Assembly: GCF_035621355.1 (NCBI RefSeq)
Contig: NZ_CP141769.1
Location: 496,001 to 560,000 of the forward strand
Source of the DNA: Thiobacillus sp. SCUT-2
GTDB taxonomy: Bacteria > Pseudomonadota > Gammaproteobacteria > Burkholderiales > Thiobacillaceae
Reading direction: 5' to 3'
Length of the DNA stretch: 64,000 nucleotides
The notes beneath the pieces were generated by a model. It was not told the origin of the DNA, made no database searches, and saw only the letters and a list, made by a program, of their open reading frames with translations. Shown here in pieces: positions 39,174-52,609 of this stretch (position 1 is its first letter; each line of letters starts with the position of its first letter). Made by a program: the position numbers and the translations under genes.

Positions 39174-40364
39174 ATGCAGGACGTCTTGCAGGAAATCAAG
39201 CGCGGTGCCGACGAGCTGCTGGTCGAGGCCGAGCTGGTCGAGAAGCTGAAAGCGGGACGTCCGCTTCGCATCAAGGCCGGGTTTGACCCGACCGCGCCGG
39301 ATCTTCATCTCGGGCATACCGTCCTCTTGAACAAGTTGCGCCAGTTCCAGCAGCTGGGGCATCAGGTGATCTTCCTGATTGGCGATTTCACCGGCATGAT
39401 CGGGGATCCCACCGGCAAGAACACCACCCGTCCGCCGTTGACCCGGGAGGCGGTGGCGGAGAACGCCAAGACCTACCAGGAGCAGGTGTTCAAGATTCTC
39501 GATCCCGAGCGGACGGAAGTGCGCTTCAATTCCGAATGGATGGAGGGGCTGGGGTCGGTCGGCATGATCCGGTTGGCGGCCACCCACACCGTGGCCCGCA
39601 TGCTGGAACGGGACGATTTCCACAAGCGCTACAACAACCAGCAGCCGATCGCGATCCACGAATTCCTGTATCCGCTGATCCAGGGCTACGACTCGGTCGA
39701 ACTGAAGGCAGACCTCGAGCTGGGCGGCACCGACCAGAAATTCAACCTGCTGATGGGGCGCGAACTGCAGAAGCACCATGCGCAACCGCCCCAGTGCATC
39801 CTGACCATGCCCCTGCTCGAGGGCACCGATGGCGTCAACAAGATGTCGAAATCGCTGGGCAACTACATCGGCATCAACGAGCCGCCCCAGGAAATCTTCG
39901 GCAAGCTGATGTCGATTTCGGACGACCTGATGTGGCGGTACGTCCAGCTGCTTTCGTTCGAATCCTTGTCGACGATCGAGGGCTGGAAGCACCAGGTCGC
40001 CGAGGGCGCCAACCCCCGCAACGTCAAGGTCGGCTTCGCCCAGGAGATTGTCGCGCGGTTCCACGGCAAGGCGGCTGCCGACCATGCGCTGGCTGAATTC
40101 GAGGCGCGTTTCCAACGGGGGGCCTTGCCGGAGGACATGCCTGAGATCAGCCTCTCCGGCGTCGATGGCGCGCTCGCCGTGCCGCAGCTGCTGAAGCAGG
40201 CGGGGCTGGTCGTCAGTACGTCTGACGCCATCCGGCAGATTGCTGGCGGCGGCGTGAGGCTGGACGGTGAACGCGTGGCGGACAAAGGGGTGAGCGTCCC
40301 CGTGGGGGCGACCGTGGTGGCCCAGGTGGGCAAGCGAAAATTCGCGCGCGTCACGATTGTTTGA
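39174..40364 (+). CDS. tyrS: Tyrosyl-tRNA synthetase
   Basis: A 396-residue class I synthetase. The HIGH motif is HLGH at residues 45-48 and the KMSKS motif is exact (NKMSKSLGN); a C-terminal S4 domain ends the chain ([20 protein letters not shown]). The ATG at 39174 ([11 protein letters not shown]) follows GAGG at 39164-39167; a TTG three bases upstream is unlikely. It lies just before the rRNA operon. No T-box or other leader control was seen. Confidence 0.97.
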   Translation: MQDVLQEIKRGADELLVEAELVEKLKAGRPLRIKAGFDPTAPDLHLGHTVLLNKLRQFQQLGHQVIFLIGDFTGMIGDPTGKNTTRPPLTREAVAENAKTYQEQVFKILDPERTEVRFNSEWMEGLGSVGMIRLAATHTVARMLERDDFHKRYNNQQPIAIHEFLYPLIQGYDSVELKADLELGGTDQKFNLLMGRELQKHHAQPPQCILTMPLLEGTDGVNKMSKSLGNYIGINEPPQEIFGKLMSISDDLMWRYVQLLSFESLSTIEGWKHQVAEGANPRNVKVGFAQEIVARFHGKAAADHALAEFEARFQRGALPEDMPEISLSGVDGALAVPQLLKQAGLVVSTSDAIRQIAGGGVRLDGERVADKGVSVPVGATVVAQVGKRKFARVTIV

Positions 40365-40384
40365 AAAATCTTGCGCGAAGGTTG

Positions 40385-40412
40385 TTGACGAAACTTTTTT
40401 GCTCTGTAGAAT
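40385..40412 (+). promoter_or_regulatory. rRNA operon promoter P1
   Basis: TTGACG (40385-40390), a 16-base spacer and TAGAAT (40407-40412) are followed by the GC-rich discriminator GCGCACCTC, typical of stringently controlled rRNA promoters. The start site would be near 40419. The gap 40365-40740 otherwise contains P2, boxA and the 16S leader stem. Confidence 0.85.
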
Positions 40413-40509
40413 GCGCACCTCTTCGAAACGCAGCGTGAGTTGCGGATCGGGGTGAAAGCAGTGACGAGTTGGCGAAGCAGGCTTGCTCGCGACGTTTCGA
40501 AAAAAAGTG

Positions 40510-40537
40510 TTGACGTGTTCTGTCTGATCTGTAGAAT
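40510..40537 (+). promoter_or_regulatory. rRNA operon promoter P2
   Basis: TTGACG (40510-40515), a 16-base spacer and TAGAAT (40532-40537), followed by the same GCGCACCTC discriminator as P1. An A-rich tract just upstream (40500-40506) could contribute an UP-like element. Confidence 0.87.
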
Positions 40538-40586
40538 GCGCACCTCTCGAAGCGGCGCCGGGTTGGAAGTTGCGGTGCTAATCGAT

Positions 40587-40598
40587 TGATCTTTAACA
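40587..40598 (+). promoter_or_regulatory. rrn leader boxA antitermination element
   Basis: TGATCTTTAACA resembles the boxA consensus TGCTCTTTAACA that loads NusB/NusE and makes rRNA transcription resistant to termination. A second copy is at 42731-42742. Confidence 0.85.
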
Positions 40599-40606
40599 AT
40601 TTACAG

Positions 40607-40629
40607 CCGATAGGTGTGGGTGTTGATGC
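40607..40629 (+). other. 16S processing stem, 5' strand
   Basis: These 23 bases pair with 42287-42309 downstream of 16S (one G-U pair, the rest Watson-Crick), forming the long stem that RNase III would cut to release pre-16S rRNA. Confidence 0.85.
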
Positions 40630-40740
40630 GGCAGCTATCCTGGTTCAGGCCGGGGTGGCGACTAGCATAGATGCTCACACTGAAATGAAGTAATTCATTT
40701 GAGTTGAGCGATTGAAGTATTGAAGTAATTGCAGAGATTG

Positions 40741-42277
<1,537 letters not shown>

Positions 42278-42286
42278 GAGAACGCT

Positions 42287-42309
42287 GCATCAACACTCAC
42301 ACCTATCGG
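42287..42309 (+). other. 16S processing stem, 3' strand
   Basis: Complement of 40607-40629; it lies 12 bases after the 16S 3' end and completes the RNase III stem. Confidence 0.85.
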
Positions 42310-42322
42310 TTGTTGTTTGACC

Positions 42323-42399
<77 letters not shown>

Positions 42400-42530
42400 G
42401 GTTTAAAACTGGCGGGGCTTGGTTCATTAAGGTTTGAGAACCAAGCAGTGCGAGGCGCGAATCGTCGCCGTGTGCTGGTGCACACAAGACGGTGAGCAAC
42501 GAAGCAATGCGCCGGTTATCGAAGCTTAAT

Positions 42531-42606
42531 GGGGGATTAGCTCAGCTGGGAGAGCACCTGCTTTGCAAGCAGGGGGTCGTCGGTTCGATCCCGTCATCCT
42601 CCACCA
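42531..42606 (+). tRNA. tRNA-Ala (TGC anticodon)
   Basis: 76 bases including encoded CCA. Acceptor GGGGGAT / ATCCTCC (one G-U), anticodon loop TTTGCAA with TGC, T loop GGTTCGATCCC. The 131-base spacer after tRNA-Ile contains no further gene that I can see. Confidence 0.97.
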
Positions 42607-42926
42607 TCTTGGGTGAGTGGTAGGCAGTAAGTGGTGAGCGGTAAGTGGTGAGTGGTGGTGAGTTGTAAGCAGTGGGAAGTGAGCGGATGTGCGCTGACTG
42701 TTCACCGCTTACCGCTTACGCGGTAACGGCTGTTCTTTAACAATTTGGAAGAAGGTGATGCATTTGTGATGAATGCATCAACATGGGTTGAAATTGTATC
42801 GACCCTGTATCCGGAATATTAGGTTCCACCTGGGTTAAACCGGGCGGGCCTGATGCCGAGCCGGGTGCAGGGAAAGCAAACACACCTGTAATGCGAAGAT
42901 CGGGAGACCGGTCCTCAAAATTATAG
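42607..42926 (+). repeat. rrn spacer with degenerate GTGAG/GGTAAG repeats and boxA
   Basis: The 320-base spacer before 23S begins with a run of short degenerate units such as GTGAGCGGTAAGTGGTGAG (about 42610-42690), followed near 42706-42722 by the reverse-complement type CACCGCTTACCGCTTAC, so a long imperfect hairpin is possible. A boxA, TGTTCTTTAACA, follows at 42731-42742. The rest is leader sequence that takes part in 23S processing. Confidence 0.6.
42731..42742 (+). promoter_or_regulatory. Spacer boxA before 23S
   Basis: TGTTCTTTAACA is close to the boxA consensus and repeats the leader element, as found in the 16S-23S spacer of many Proteobacteria. Confidence 0.85.

Positions 42927-42934
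<8 letters not shown>
42914..42934 (+). other. 23S processing stem, 5' strand
   Basis: The segment CTCAAAATTATAGGGTCAAG is complementary, with one mismatch, to the sequence around the 23S 3' end (45910-45931: CTTGATCCTATAATTTTGAG). Together they form the pre-23S stem for RNase III. Confidence 0.8.
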
Positions 42935-45920
<2,986 letters not shown>

Positions 45921-45983
45921 ATAATTTTGAGAAGCATGCAGTGTGTGTGCTGATACAGTCTCAACCCAACACCTTCTTCCAAG

Positions 45984-46058
45984 CACGCCGCAAGGCGTGA
46001 CTAAGACAGCACCCCAGACAAACCGAATGCGGGGTCAAGACCACAAGCCTTGATCCCC
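45984..46058 (+). other. 23S-5S spacer hairpins
   Basis: The spacer between 23S and 5S carries a hairpin CACGCC GCAA GGCGTG (45984-45999) and a stem GGGGTCAAG / CTTGATCCCC (46031-46039 with 46049-46058) just before 5S. They are probably processing structures. No tRNA is seen in this spacer. Confidence 0.55.
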
Positions 46059-46065
46059 ACCCCTT

Positions 46066-46183
46066 TGTCTGACGACCATAGCAGAGTGGAACCACCCCTT
46101 CCCATCCCGAACAGGACGGTGAAACGCTCCCGCGCCAATGATAGTAGGCAGCTCGCCTGTGAAAGTAGGTCATCGTCAGACTC
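46066..46183 (+). rRNA. rrf: 5S ribosomal RNA
   Basis: About 118 bases. The terminal stem is TGTCTGACGA with TCGTCAGAC; the core CCATCCCGAACAGGACGGTGAA and the loop E region GATAGTAGGCAG are recognisable. Ends are approximate by a few bases. Confidence 0.93.
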
Positions 46184-46191
46184 CTTACCCC

Positions 46192-46250
46192 TCCGGGAGC
46201 ACACAAGCTCCCGGATACAAAAACCCCCTCCCGCAAAGAGGGGGTTTTTT
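46192..46250 (+). terminator. rrn operon terminator (two hairpins)
   Basis: A perfect 9-bp hairpin TCCGGGAGC / GCTCCCGGA (46192-46215) is followed by AACCCCCTC / GAGGGGGTT (46222-46246) with a run of six T residues ending at 46250. The second hairpin is a classical intrinsic terminator. Confidence 0.93.
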
Positions 46251-46301
46251 ATTGCGATCAGGAAAAGTCCCGCACACGGCGGGCCGCGGCACCCATGTAA
46301 A

Positions 46302-47306
46302 ATGGCCCCGGTGCACACACGTCCTCACAAGGCGCTGTTCCCTCTCCTGCGTCGGTTGTCAGACGGCCGGTTTCACTCGGGAGAGGCGCTCGCGCAGTCG
46401 TTCGGGCTCTCCAGGGCCAGCATCTTCAATGCGCTCGCGCAGGCCGAAAGCATGGGTTTGGTCATTCACGCGGTCCGCGGTCGCGGCTACCGCATGCCCC
46501 ACCCGGTGGAGTGGCTGGACGGCGAGATCGTCGGCCGTCATCTCGGGCGCCATGCGGCTTCCTATGCGATTCACATCCTCGACAGCGTGGACTCGACGAA
46601 CAACGCGCTCATGGCTGCCGCGCTGGCTGGCGCGGCCGACGGTACGCTCTTCTGCGTCGAGCATCAACACGCAGGCAAGGGCAGGCGAGGGCGGCAATGG
46701 CATTCGGTCGTCGGTGGAAGCCTCACGTTTTCCCTTCTCTGGCGCTTTGAAACGGGCCTTCAGTCGCTGGCGGGATTGAGCCTGGCCGTCGGGCTCGCGA
46801 TCGCACGCGCGGTCAACAGGCACAGCCACCACGTGGCGCGGCTGAAATGGCCGAACGACGTGCTCGTGGATTACCGCAAACTCGGTGGGATTCTGGTCGA
46901 AGTGCAGGGCGATATGCATGGATCCGCCTTCGCCATCGTCGGGGTCGGGCTTAACTGCCGCCTCGGGGACGCCCAGCGCGAGGGCGTCGACCAGGCGGTT
47001 GTCGACCTACAGGAGATGGGCGTGGCGATCGGGCGCAACCAGTTGCTGGCCGACTGTCTTCTGGAATTGCAGCGCGTGGTCGACATTTTCCGGGAACGGG
47101 GGTTTGCGGCGCTGCGCGACGAGTGGATGGCGCTGGATGCCTACGCGGGCAAGACGGTGACGCTGGCGCTGCCCGATGCGCGGAGGGTGCATGGGGTGGC
47201 AGCGGGGGTCGACGGAACGGGCGCCTTTCTCTTGCGTGACGCGGGGGCCGCGACCACGGCCTTCAGCGGAGGCGAGATCAGCCTTCGGCTGGGCACGGTG
47301 CGATGA
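46302..47306 (+). CDS. birA: Biotin--[acetyl-CoA-carboxylase] ligase / biotin operon repressor
   Basis: A 334-residue bifunctional protein. An N-terminal winged helix (LRRLSDGRFHSGEALAQSFG, residues about 10-70) indicates DNA binding; the ligase domain contains AGKGRRGRQWHS (biotinyl-AMP loop) and LKWPNDVLVDYRKLGGILVE. The C-terminal SH3-like domain follows. It attaches biotin to BCCP and probably represses bio genes. The ATG at 46302 is chosen over a GTG nine bases later; the longer frame crosses 5S rRNA. Overlaps coaX by 4 bases. Confidence 0.92.
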   Translation: MAPVHTRPHKALFPLLRRLSDGRFHSGEALAQSFGLSRASIFNALAQAESMGLVIHAVRGRGYRMPHPVEWLDGEIVGRHLGRHAASYAIHILDSVDSTNNALMAAALAGAADGTLFCVEHQHAGKGRRGRQWHSVVGGSLTFSLLWRFETGLQSLAGLSLAVGLAIARAVNRHSHHVARLKWPNDVLVDYRKLGGILVEVQGDMHGSAFAIVGVGLNCRLGDAQREGVDQAVVDLQEMGVAIGRNQLLADCLLELQRVVDIFRERGFAALRDEWMALDAYAGKTVTLALPDARRVHGVAAGVDGTGAFLLRDAGAATTAFSGGEISLRLGTVR

Positions 47307-48043
47307 CTCCGGCGCGGCTCTTGCTCGACGCCGGCAACAGCACCCTGAAATGGGCTGTTGTCGAGGACGGACGATGGTCTGCGACCGGGCGCGCCGATTA
47401 CACGGACGACGGGTTCCGCGCCTTCCTCGAAGGAGGCGCGCGACGCGACATGCGCTGCATCATCGCCAGCGTGACCCGCGCGGAACATGAACGGCGCCTG
47501 GCCGCGCAATTGGCAGCGGCGCGACTCGAGGCAACGTGGCTCAAAGCCACCGCGACCTTTGGCGAGGTCACCAACGGCTATGCGACGCCGGAAAACCTGG
47601 GGGTAGACCGGTGGATGGCGCTCATCGCCGCCCGCCAGCGCACGCGCGAGGCCGTTCTGGTGGTTTCCGCAGGCACGGCATTGACGGTCGACGCGCTGAC
47701 CGCCACGGGCACGTTCGTCGGTGGCGTGATCGTCCCCGGTGCGCGCCTGATGCGACAGGCGTTGCAAGCAGGAACCGCGCGCCTCGACGACGTTGAAGGG
47801 AGCTGGCAGGCTTTCCCGCGCCGTACCGCGGATGCGGTGCACAGCGGCATCGTCGCGGCGCTGTGCGGCGCAATCGAGCAGCAGCGTGCGCGTCTGGCGG
47901 CCCTGGCGGGGGCGGGCCCGCGCTGTTTTCTGACCGGGGGCGATGCATCATTGCTCGCGCCGCACCTGACGCTCGCGGTCGACCAGGTGCCGGAACTGGT
48001 CCTTGAGGGCATCGAGCGCGTAACGAGGGGGGATGACTATTGA
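47303..48043 (+). CDS. coaX: Type III pantothenate kinase
   Basis: A 246-residue ASKHA-fold kinase, the first enzyme of CoA synthesis. The phosphate-binding start LLLDAGNSTLKWAVV and the conserved LGVDRWMALIAA, SAGTALTVDAL and GGVIVPGARLMRQAL are present. birA-coaX is a frequent betaproteobacterial pair. ATGA overlap at both ends (with birA and with the following gene) shows a coupled operon. Confidence 0.94.
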   Translation: MTPARLLLDAGNSTLKWAVVEDGRWSATGRADYTDDGFRAFLEGGARRDMRCIIASVTRAEHERRLAAQLAAARLEATWLKATATFGEVTNGYATPENLGVDRWMALIAARQRTREAVLVVSAGTALTVDALTATGTFVGGVIVPGARLMRQALQAGTARLDDVEGSWQAFPRRTADAVHSGIVAALCGAIEQQRARLAALAGAGPRCFLTGGDASLLAPHLTLAVDQVPELVLEGIERVTRGDDY

Positions 48044-48699
48044 TGAAATGGATCGCATGGGCATTGCTGGCGGCGAACGTCATGGTCGCTGCGTTGTTCG
48101 TCGGGCGGAGCCACTGGTCCGCTGCGAGTTCAGGCGCCATGCCGCCTCTGAACGTGGATCGGGTCGGCCTGCGCAGCCAGTCGGCCGCTGCCGCGAAGGA
48201 CACGCCGGCGGCGCCTGAGCCGCGCCCGGCGAGCACTCTATGCGTGGAATGGCGCGGCTTGAACGGCGCCGAGTTTGCCCAGGTTCGCGATCAACTCAAG
48301 GCGCTCGCCGGCGAGCGCGTGATGTCGTTTTCGGAAGTACCGGTGAGCACGCGCTACTGGGTGATTTTCCCGCCGCTGCCGAGTGCGCAGGCCGCCGCGG
48401 CGAAACTCGACGAACTGGTCGCTGCCGGCCTGAGCGACGCGTTCGTGGTCAAGGACGACGCCTGGCGCAACGCGATTTCGCTGGGTCTTTATGGCGATGC
48501 CGATGCGGCGCAACGGCGCGTTCTCGAGGCCGAGAGCAAAGGCGTGCTGGGGACGCGCATCGAGATCGTGCCACGCCAGGGCACCGAGTTCTATTTCGTG
48601 ATTCGCAGCGAAGACCCCGACACGCTGAAGAGCCTGGGGGACATCAGGCAGGCCTATCCGAACAGCCGCCAGTCGCGCGTGGCCTGCCCGGCGTCATAG
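48043..48699 (+). CDS. SPOR-like membrane protein
   Basis: A 218-residue protein with one N-terminal membrane segment ([20 protein letters not shown]) and a C-terminal region ([20 protein letters not shown], then [10 protein letters not shown]) resembling a SPOR peptidoglycan-binding repeat. The middle is Ala/Pro-rich. It is the third gene of the birA-coaX operon and its stop overlaps the end of ubiA on the other strand. A role in the cell envelope is probable but unproven. Confidence 0.75.
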   Translation: MKWIAWALLAANVMVAALFVGRSHWSAASSGAMPPLNVDRVGLRSQSAAAAKDTPAAPEPRPASTLCVEWRGLNGAEFAQVRDQLKALAGERVMSFSEVPVSTRYWVIFPPLPSAQAAAAKLDELVAAGLSDAFVVKDDAWRNAISLGLYGDADAAQRRVLEAESKGVLGTRIEIVPRQGTEFYFVIRSEDPDTLKSLGDIRQAYPNSRQSRVACPAS

Positions 48700-49563
48700 C
48701 CCTCGCAGCATAAAGTGCAGCGCGATGCCGCCGAATACGGCCGCGCCGAACCAGGTGTTGTGCAGAAAGGCGCGAAAGCATTGCCGCGGCTCGCGGTGCC
48801 GAATCAGGCGCATGTGGTAGAGGGCGATCGCCGCGGCAGCGACGAGGCCGCCGTAGAATGCCGGCCCCAGTCCGCGCAATCCGCCCACCCAGCCGAGCAG
48901 CGCGAGCGTCGCCGCATAGCAGATCGCGATTGCGGCGAGATCGTGGCGGCCGAAGGTGATGGCCGAGGTCTTGATGCCGATCTTGAGATCGTCGGCACGG
49001 TCCACCATCGCATACTGGGTGTCGTATGCAATGGCCCAGAAGATGTTCGCCGCCAGCAGGAGCCATGCCTCCAGCGGCACCGTTACCTGCAGCGCCGCGT
49101 AGCTCATCGGGATGCCGAAACCGAAGGCGATGCCCAGGTAGGCCTGGGGGATCGCGAAAAAGCGCTTGGTGAAGGGGTAGCTCGCGGCGAGGAACAGGGC
49201 GACGACGGAGAGCTTCAGCACCAGCGCGTTGAGCGGCAGGATCATGAGGAAGGCGAGCAGCGACAGGCCCGCCGCAAGCAGCAGCGCTTCCCGCGGCGAG
49301 ACGTGGCCGGCGGCCAGCGGCCGCTCGCGGGTGCGCTCGACGTGCGGGTCGAATTCACGGTCCGCATAATCGTTGATGACGCATCCGGCCGAGCGCATGA
49401 GCACGACGCCGATGACGAAAATCCACAGGATCAGCCAGTTCGGGTGGCCGCTGCTGGCGAGCCATTGCGCCCACAGGGTCGGCCACAGCAGAAGCAGGAT
49501 GCCGATCGGCTTGTCGAGCCGCATCAGCTTTTCGTATTCGGACAGGCGTTCGATCAGGGTCAT
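48694..49563 (-). CDS. ubiA: 4-hydroxybenzoate octaprenyltransferase
   Basis: A 289-residue integral membrane prenyltransferase of ubiquinone synthesis with about eight hydrophobic segments. The Mg-diphosphate motifs are [14 protein letters not shown] (first Asp-rich motif) and [19 protein letters not shown] (second). It joins 4-hydroxybenzoate to the polyprenyl tail. Its ATG overlaps the ubiC stop by 4 bases, so both enzymes are made from one transcript. Confidence 0.96.
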   Translation of the reverse strand: MTLIERLSEYEKLMRLDKPIGILLLLWPTLWAQWLASSGHPNWLILWIFVIGVVLMRSAGCVINDYADREFDPHVERTRERPLAAGHVSPREALLLAAGLSLLAFLMILPLNALVLKLSVVALFLAASYPFTKRFFAIPQAYLGIAFGFGIPMSYAALQVTVPLEAWLLLAANIFWAIAYDTQYAMVDRADDLKIGIKTSAITFGRHDLAAIAICYAATLALLGWVGGLRGLGPAFYGGLVAAAAIALYHMRLIRHREPRQCFRAFLHNTWFGAAVFGGIALHFMLRGL

Positions 49564-50171
49564 GGCGTGTCGAGGGCGGGGAGGAAGACTTCGGTCACCA
49601 GCAGCGGCTGGCCGTTCAGGCAGAACACCGAGCGGCGTCCCCACAGTGCCGGTGCGGTGACGCCGGTGTGGCGCCGGGCAGCGCGATAGAGCGGGTGCCG
49701 CGCGTCGAGGCGGCGCATGGTCAGTCCCAGACGGCGGATGCGCGGGTCGGCGAACAGGGCCTCGCCGAGCGGGCGTGTGCCCAGCCGCGTGATCCCGCAC
49801 CAGCGGCCGCGCAGGCTGGCGCGGGGCAACACGCTGTGCGCGAACACCCGCGGCTGCCCGTCGCCCACCAGCAGGACATCGCGGATGTAGGCATATCTCC
49901 GCGGCGCCAGGTGCAGCGGCCGGGCTTCATCGGGAAAGGGCGGCGCCAGGCCGCGCGCGACGGGGTCGACGCGAAAACCGGCGTAGCGCGCCTTCAGCCG
50001 GCGGGTCAGCGAGCCGCGATCCGACAGCCAGCCGCGCAGCGCGCGCGGCGCACGAAAAGGATGGGCCAGCCAGCCATGCTGCAGGCCGGCCTGCAGGAGA
50101 GAGGCGCGCCGGGGAGGGCTCACTGCGAGGTCCGGAACAAAAGCGGCATTATGCCAAAGCGGCGCGCACAT
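49560..50171 (-). CDS. ubiC: Chorismate pyruvate-lyase
   Basis: A protein of about 203 residues that makes 4-hydroxybenzoate from chorismate, the substrate of UbiA. Family stretches are [26 protein letters not shown]-like sequence ([12 protein letters not shown]) and [13 protein letters not shown]. The start is uncertain: ATG at 50171 ([11 protein letters not shown]) is used, with ATG at 50198 or a later GTG possible; none has a strong ribosome binding site. Operon with ubiA. Confidence 0.85.
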   Translation of the reverse strand: MCAPLWHNAAFVPDLAVSPPRRASLLQAGLQHGWLAHPFRAPRALRGWLSDRGSLTRRLKARYAGFRVDPVARGLAPPFPDEARPLHLAPRRYAYIRDVLLVGDGQPRVFAHSVLPRASLRGRWCGITRLGTRPLGEALFADPRIRRLGLTMRRLDARHPLYRAARRHTGVTAPALWGRRSVFCLNGQPLLVTEVFLPALDTP

Positions 50172-50225
50172 ACGGACGGTGCTAGGATGGCGGGGCATTC
50201 CAACGATACCAAACGAGGAGACCGA

Positions 50226-51110
50226 ATGCCCTTACGCAAGGGATGGCGCGCGCCAGCCTGTGCGGCCCTCGCGCTGGCCCTGCTGGCGCTGACGGGCTGT
50301 TCGACCAGCCAGCTGGTTGCGCGCGGCGCATCGCCCCTGGTCGAGCAGGGCATGGTCGCGATGAACCGCGAGACCGATCTCGAACTCGCACGCGCCAGCA
50401 TTCCCGCCAACCTCAAGATGATCGAAGCCCTGCTCCTGGCAGATCCGCAGAACAGCGGCTACCGGGTGGAGGCTGCAATGGGTTTCTACGGCTATGCCCT
50501 GGGCTTCGTCGAACCCACCGACCCTGAGCGCGCGGCGGCGTTGTACCGGCGCGCGCGCGACCATGGGCTGATCGCACTCGAGCGCGCAGGCCTCCCTGCG
50601 GCAGCGCTTGCGGGCGACCTCGGGCGTCTCGACGAGGCGCTGGGCAAGCTGGATGCGCGCGCGGTTCCTGCGCTGTTCTGGACCGCATCGGCGTGGGCGA
50701 AATACATCGAGCTGCACCTCGACGATCCCGCGCGGCTGGACGAGCTGCCGCGCGTCGAGCGCATGATGCGCCGCGTCCTGGCGCTCGACGAGACCTACTA
50801 CTACGGCGGCGCGCATCTCTTCTTCGGCGTCTACTACGGCGCGCGCGCGCCCATGTTCGGCGGCGACTACGTGCGTGCGGCGCGACATTTCGACCGCGCC
50901 GCCGCAATCGGCCACGGCCGCATGCTGCTCGTCGAGGTGTATCGCGCACGCTATCTGCTCAGGCAGACGGGTGACCGCCAGGCTTTTCACGCGGTGCTTC
51001 AGCGCGTCCTCGATGCGCCTGAAGGTGCCGATCCCGATCTCAATCTCGCGAATGCGCTGGCCAGGAAAGAGGCGGCTGCATTGCTGGCCAAGGAAGAGGA
51101 ATTGTTCTGA
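50226..51110 (+). CDS. TRAP transporter TatT-type auxiliary lipoprotein
   Basis: A 294-residue protein with lipoprotein signal (ALALLALTGCSTSQ, lipobox LTGC) and a helical TPR-like domain (YYYGGAHLFFGVYYGARAPM, GDYVRAARHFDRAAAIGH), matching the T component (TatT) that associates with the DctP subunit of some TRAP transporters. GAGGAG precedes the ATG at 50226. It is the first gene of a four-gene TRAP operon and its stop overlaps the dctP start. Confidence 0.88.
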   Translation: MPLRKGWRAPACAALALALLALTGCSTSQLVARGASPLVEQGMVAMNRETDLELARASIPANLKMIEALLLADPQNSGYRVEAAMGFYGYALGFVEPTDPERAAALYRRARDHGLIALERAGLPAAALAGDLGRLDEALGKLDARAVPALFWTASAWAKYIELHLDDPARLDELPRVERMMRRVLALDETYYYGGAHLFFGVYYGARAPMFGGDYVRAARHFDRAAAIGHGRMLLVEVYRARYLLRQTGDRQAFHAVLQRVLDAPEGADPDLNLANALARKEAAALLAKEEELF

Positions 51111-52120
51111 TGATGCCCAGGCTGTTCAAGACCCTCGCCGTGTGCGCGCTCCTCTGGGCAGGGGCCGTGCATGCCGCCGACGTCTACGTGCTCAAGTTCG
51201 CCACGCTCGCGCCGCAGGGCTCGACCTGGATGAAGATCTTCGAGGCGTGGGGCAAGGACCTCGCCGGGCGGAGCCAGGGGCGGCTGACCGTCAAGTTCTA
51301 CCCCGGCGGCATCGCAGGCGACGAGCCGGACATGCTGAAGAAGATCCGCTTCGGGCAGTTGCAGGGCGCGGCACTGTCCGGCCATGGCGTCGGCGAGATC
51401 TTTCCGCCGGCGCGCATCCTCGAAGCGCCGTTCCTGTTCCGCGATCACGCCGAAGCCGATGCCGCGCGCGCGGCGATCCAGCCTGCGATCGAGGCGGGCT
51501 TCCGCGCCAACCAGTATGAACTGCTCGCCTGGATGGAAGTCGGCAATATTCATTTCTTCTCGACCCGGCCGCTCGCCAGCCTCGACGAGCTGGCGCGGCG
51601 CCGCATCTGGCAATGGCAGGGCGATCGCTTCATCGACGCCTTCTTCGACGCCAACGGCTGGTCGCCCATTGCGCTGCCCATCACCGAGGTGTATCCCGCC
51701 CTTTCCACGGGGCTCGTCGATACCGTCGTCAGCACGCCGCTTGCCAGCATCGCCATGCAATGGGCCGGCAGGACGCCTTACATGAGCACGCAGCCGGTGG
51801 CGACCGGCATCGGCGCGGTGGTGGTGGCGTCGCGCTTCTACGCCAGCCTGCCGCCCGATCTGCAGGCGCTGCTGAAAGGCACGGGCGCGCCGCTGTCGCA
51901 GCGATTGATCGCCGATACGCGGCGCGACGACCAGGCGGCGCTTGCGCTCCTGGCCAAGCACACCCAGCCGCTGACGGGGCTGCAGACGATCGACTTCGCC
52001 GAACAGGCCGCACGTTCGCGCAAGGCCGTCGCCGCGCTCGAGGCGCGGCGCTACCTGTCGGCCGACCTGGACCGGCAGGTCGACGCCGTGCTCGCGCGCC
52101 GCCGCGGCGGCGCCAATTAA
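51110..52120 (+). CDS. dctP: TRAP transporter solute-binding protein DctP
   Basis: A 336-residue periplasmic binding protein. The signal peptide is MMPRLFKTLAVCALLWAGAV with cleavage near AADVYVLKFATLAPQGSTW. The DctP signature includes FYPGGIAGDEPDMLKKIRFG and the Arg-containing ligand region LARRRIWQWQGDRFIDAF. The ligand, usually a carboxylate, cannot be named. The start overlaps the preceding stop by one base. Partner genes dctQ and dctM follow directly. Confidence 0.92.
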   Translation: MMPRLFKTLAVCALLWAGAVHAADVYVLKFATLAPQGSTWMKIFEAWGKDLAGRSQGRLTVKFYPGGIAGDEPDMLKKIRFGQLQGAALSGHGVGEIFPPARILEAPFLFRDHAEADAARAAIQPAIEAGFRANQYELLAWMEVGNIHFFSTRPLASLDELARRRIWQWQGDRFIDAFFDANGWSPIALPITEVYPALSTGLVDTVVSTPLASIAMQWAGRTPYMSTQPVATGIGAVVVASRFYASLPPDLQALLKGTGAPLSQRLIADTRRDDQAALALLAKHTQPLTGLQTIDFAEQAARSRKAVAALEARRYLSADLDRQVDAVLARRRGGAN

Positions 52121-52609
52121 GTGCGCGCTCCGCTGCGCGCCTGCCGAAGACTCGAGGCGGCGCTGACCCGGATCGAACTCGCCACGGCGCTGCTCGCGTT
52201 CGCCGCCATGCTGGGGCTGTCGGTCATCGACATCGTCGGACGCAATCTGTTCCATGCCACGCTGCCCGGTGGCGACGTCCTGTTGCGCCACCTGGTGCTG
52301 TGGGTGGCGCTGCCCGGTGCAGCACTCGCCGTCGCCGCGCAGCGCCACCTGCATCTCGATCCGGCCAATCTCGCCGCGCGGCCGCGCTGGCGCAGGTGGA
52401 CCGCGCTGCCGTTCAATCTCGGCGCGGCCCTCGTCTGCGCCCTGCTGACCGGCGCGGCGTGGGCCTATTGGCAGGATGAATGGCAGCACGCCGCCAGCGA
52501 AGGGGCGTGGCTCGCCGGAATGGGGCTGATCCTGCCGGTTTCCTTCGCACTGCTGACGCTCCATTTCCTGCTGCGCGCAGCGCTGGCGAACCGGGAGGAC
52601 GAGGGGTGA
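52121..52609 (+). CDS. dctQ: TRAP transporter small membrane subunit DctQ
   Basis: A 162-residue protein with four hydrophobic segments (ELATALLAFAAMLGLSVIDI at the first), starting at a GTG immediately after the dctP stop. DctQ bridges the binding protein and DctM. Sequence VIDIVGRNLF and AQRHLHLD fit the family. Overlaps dctM by 4 bases. Confidence 0.9.
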   Translation: MRAPLRACRRLEAALTRIELATALLAFAAMLGLSVIDIVGRNLFHATLPGGDVLLRHLVLWVALPGAALAVAAQRHLHLDPANLAARPRWRRWTALPFNLGAALVCALLTGAAWAYWQDEWQHAASEGAWLAGMGLILPVSFALLTLHFLLRAALANREDEG

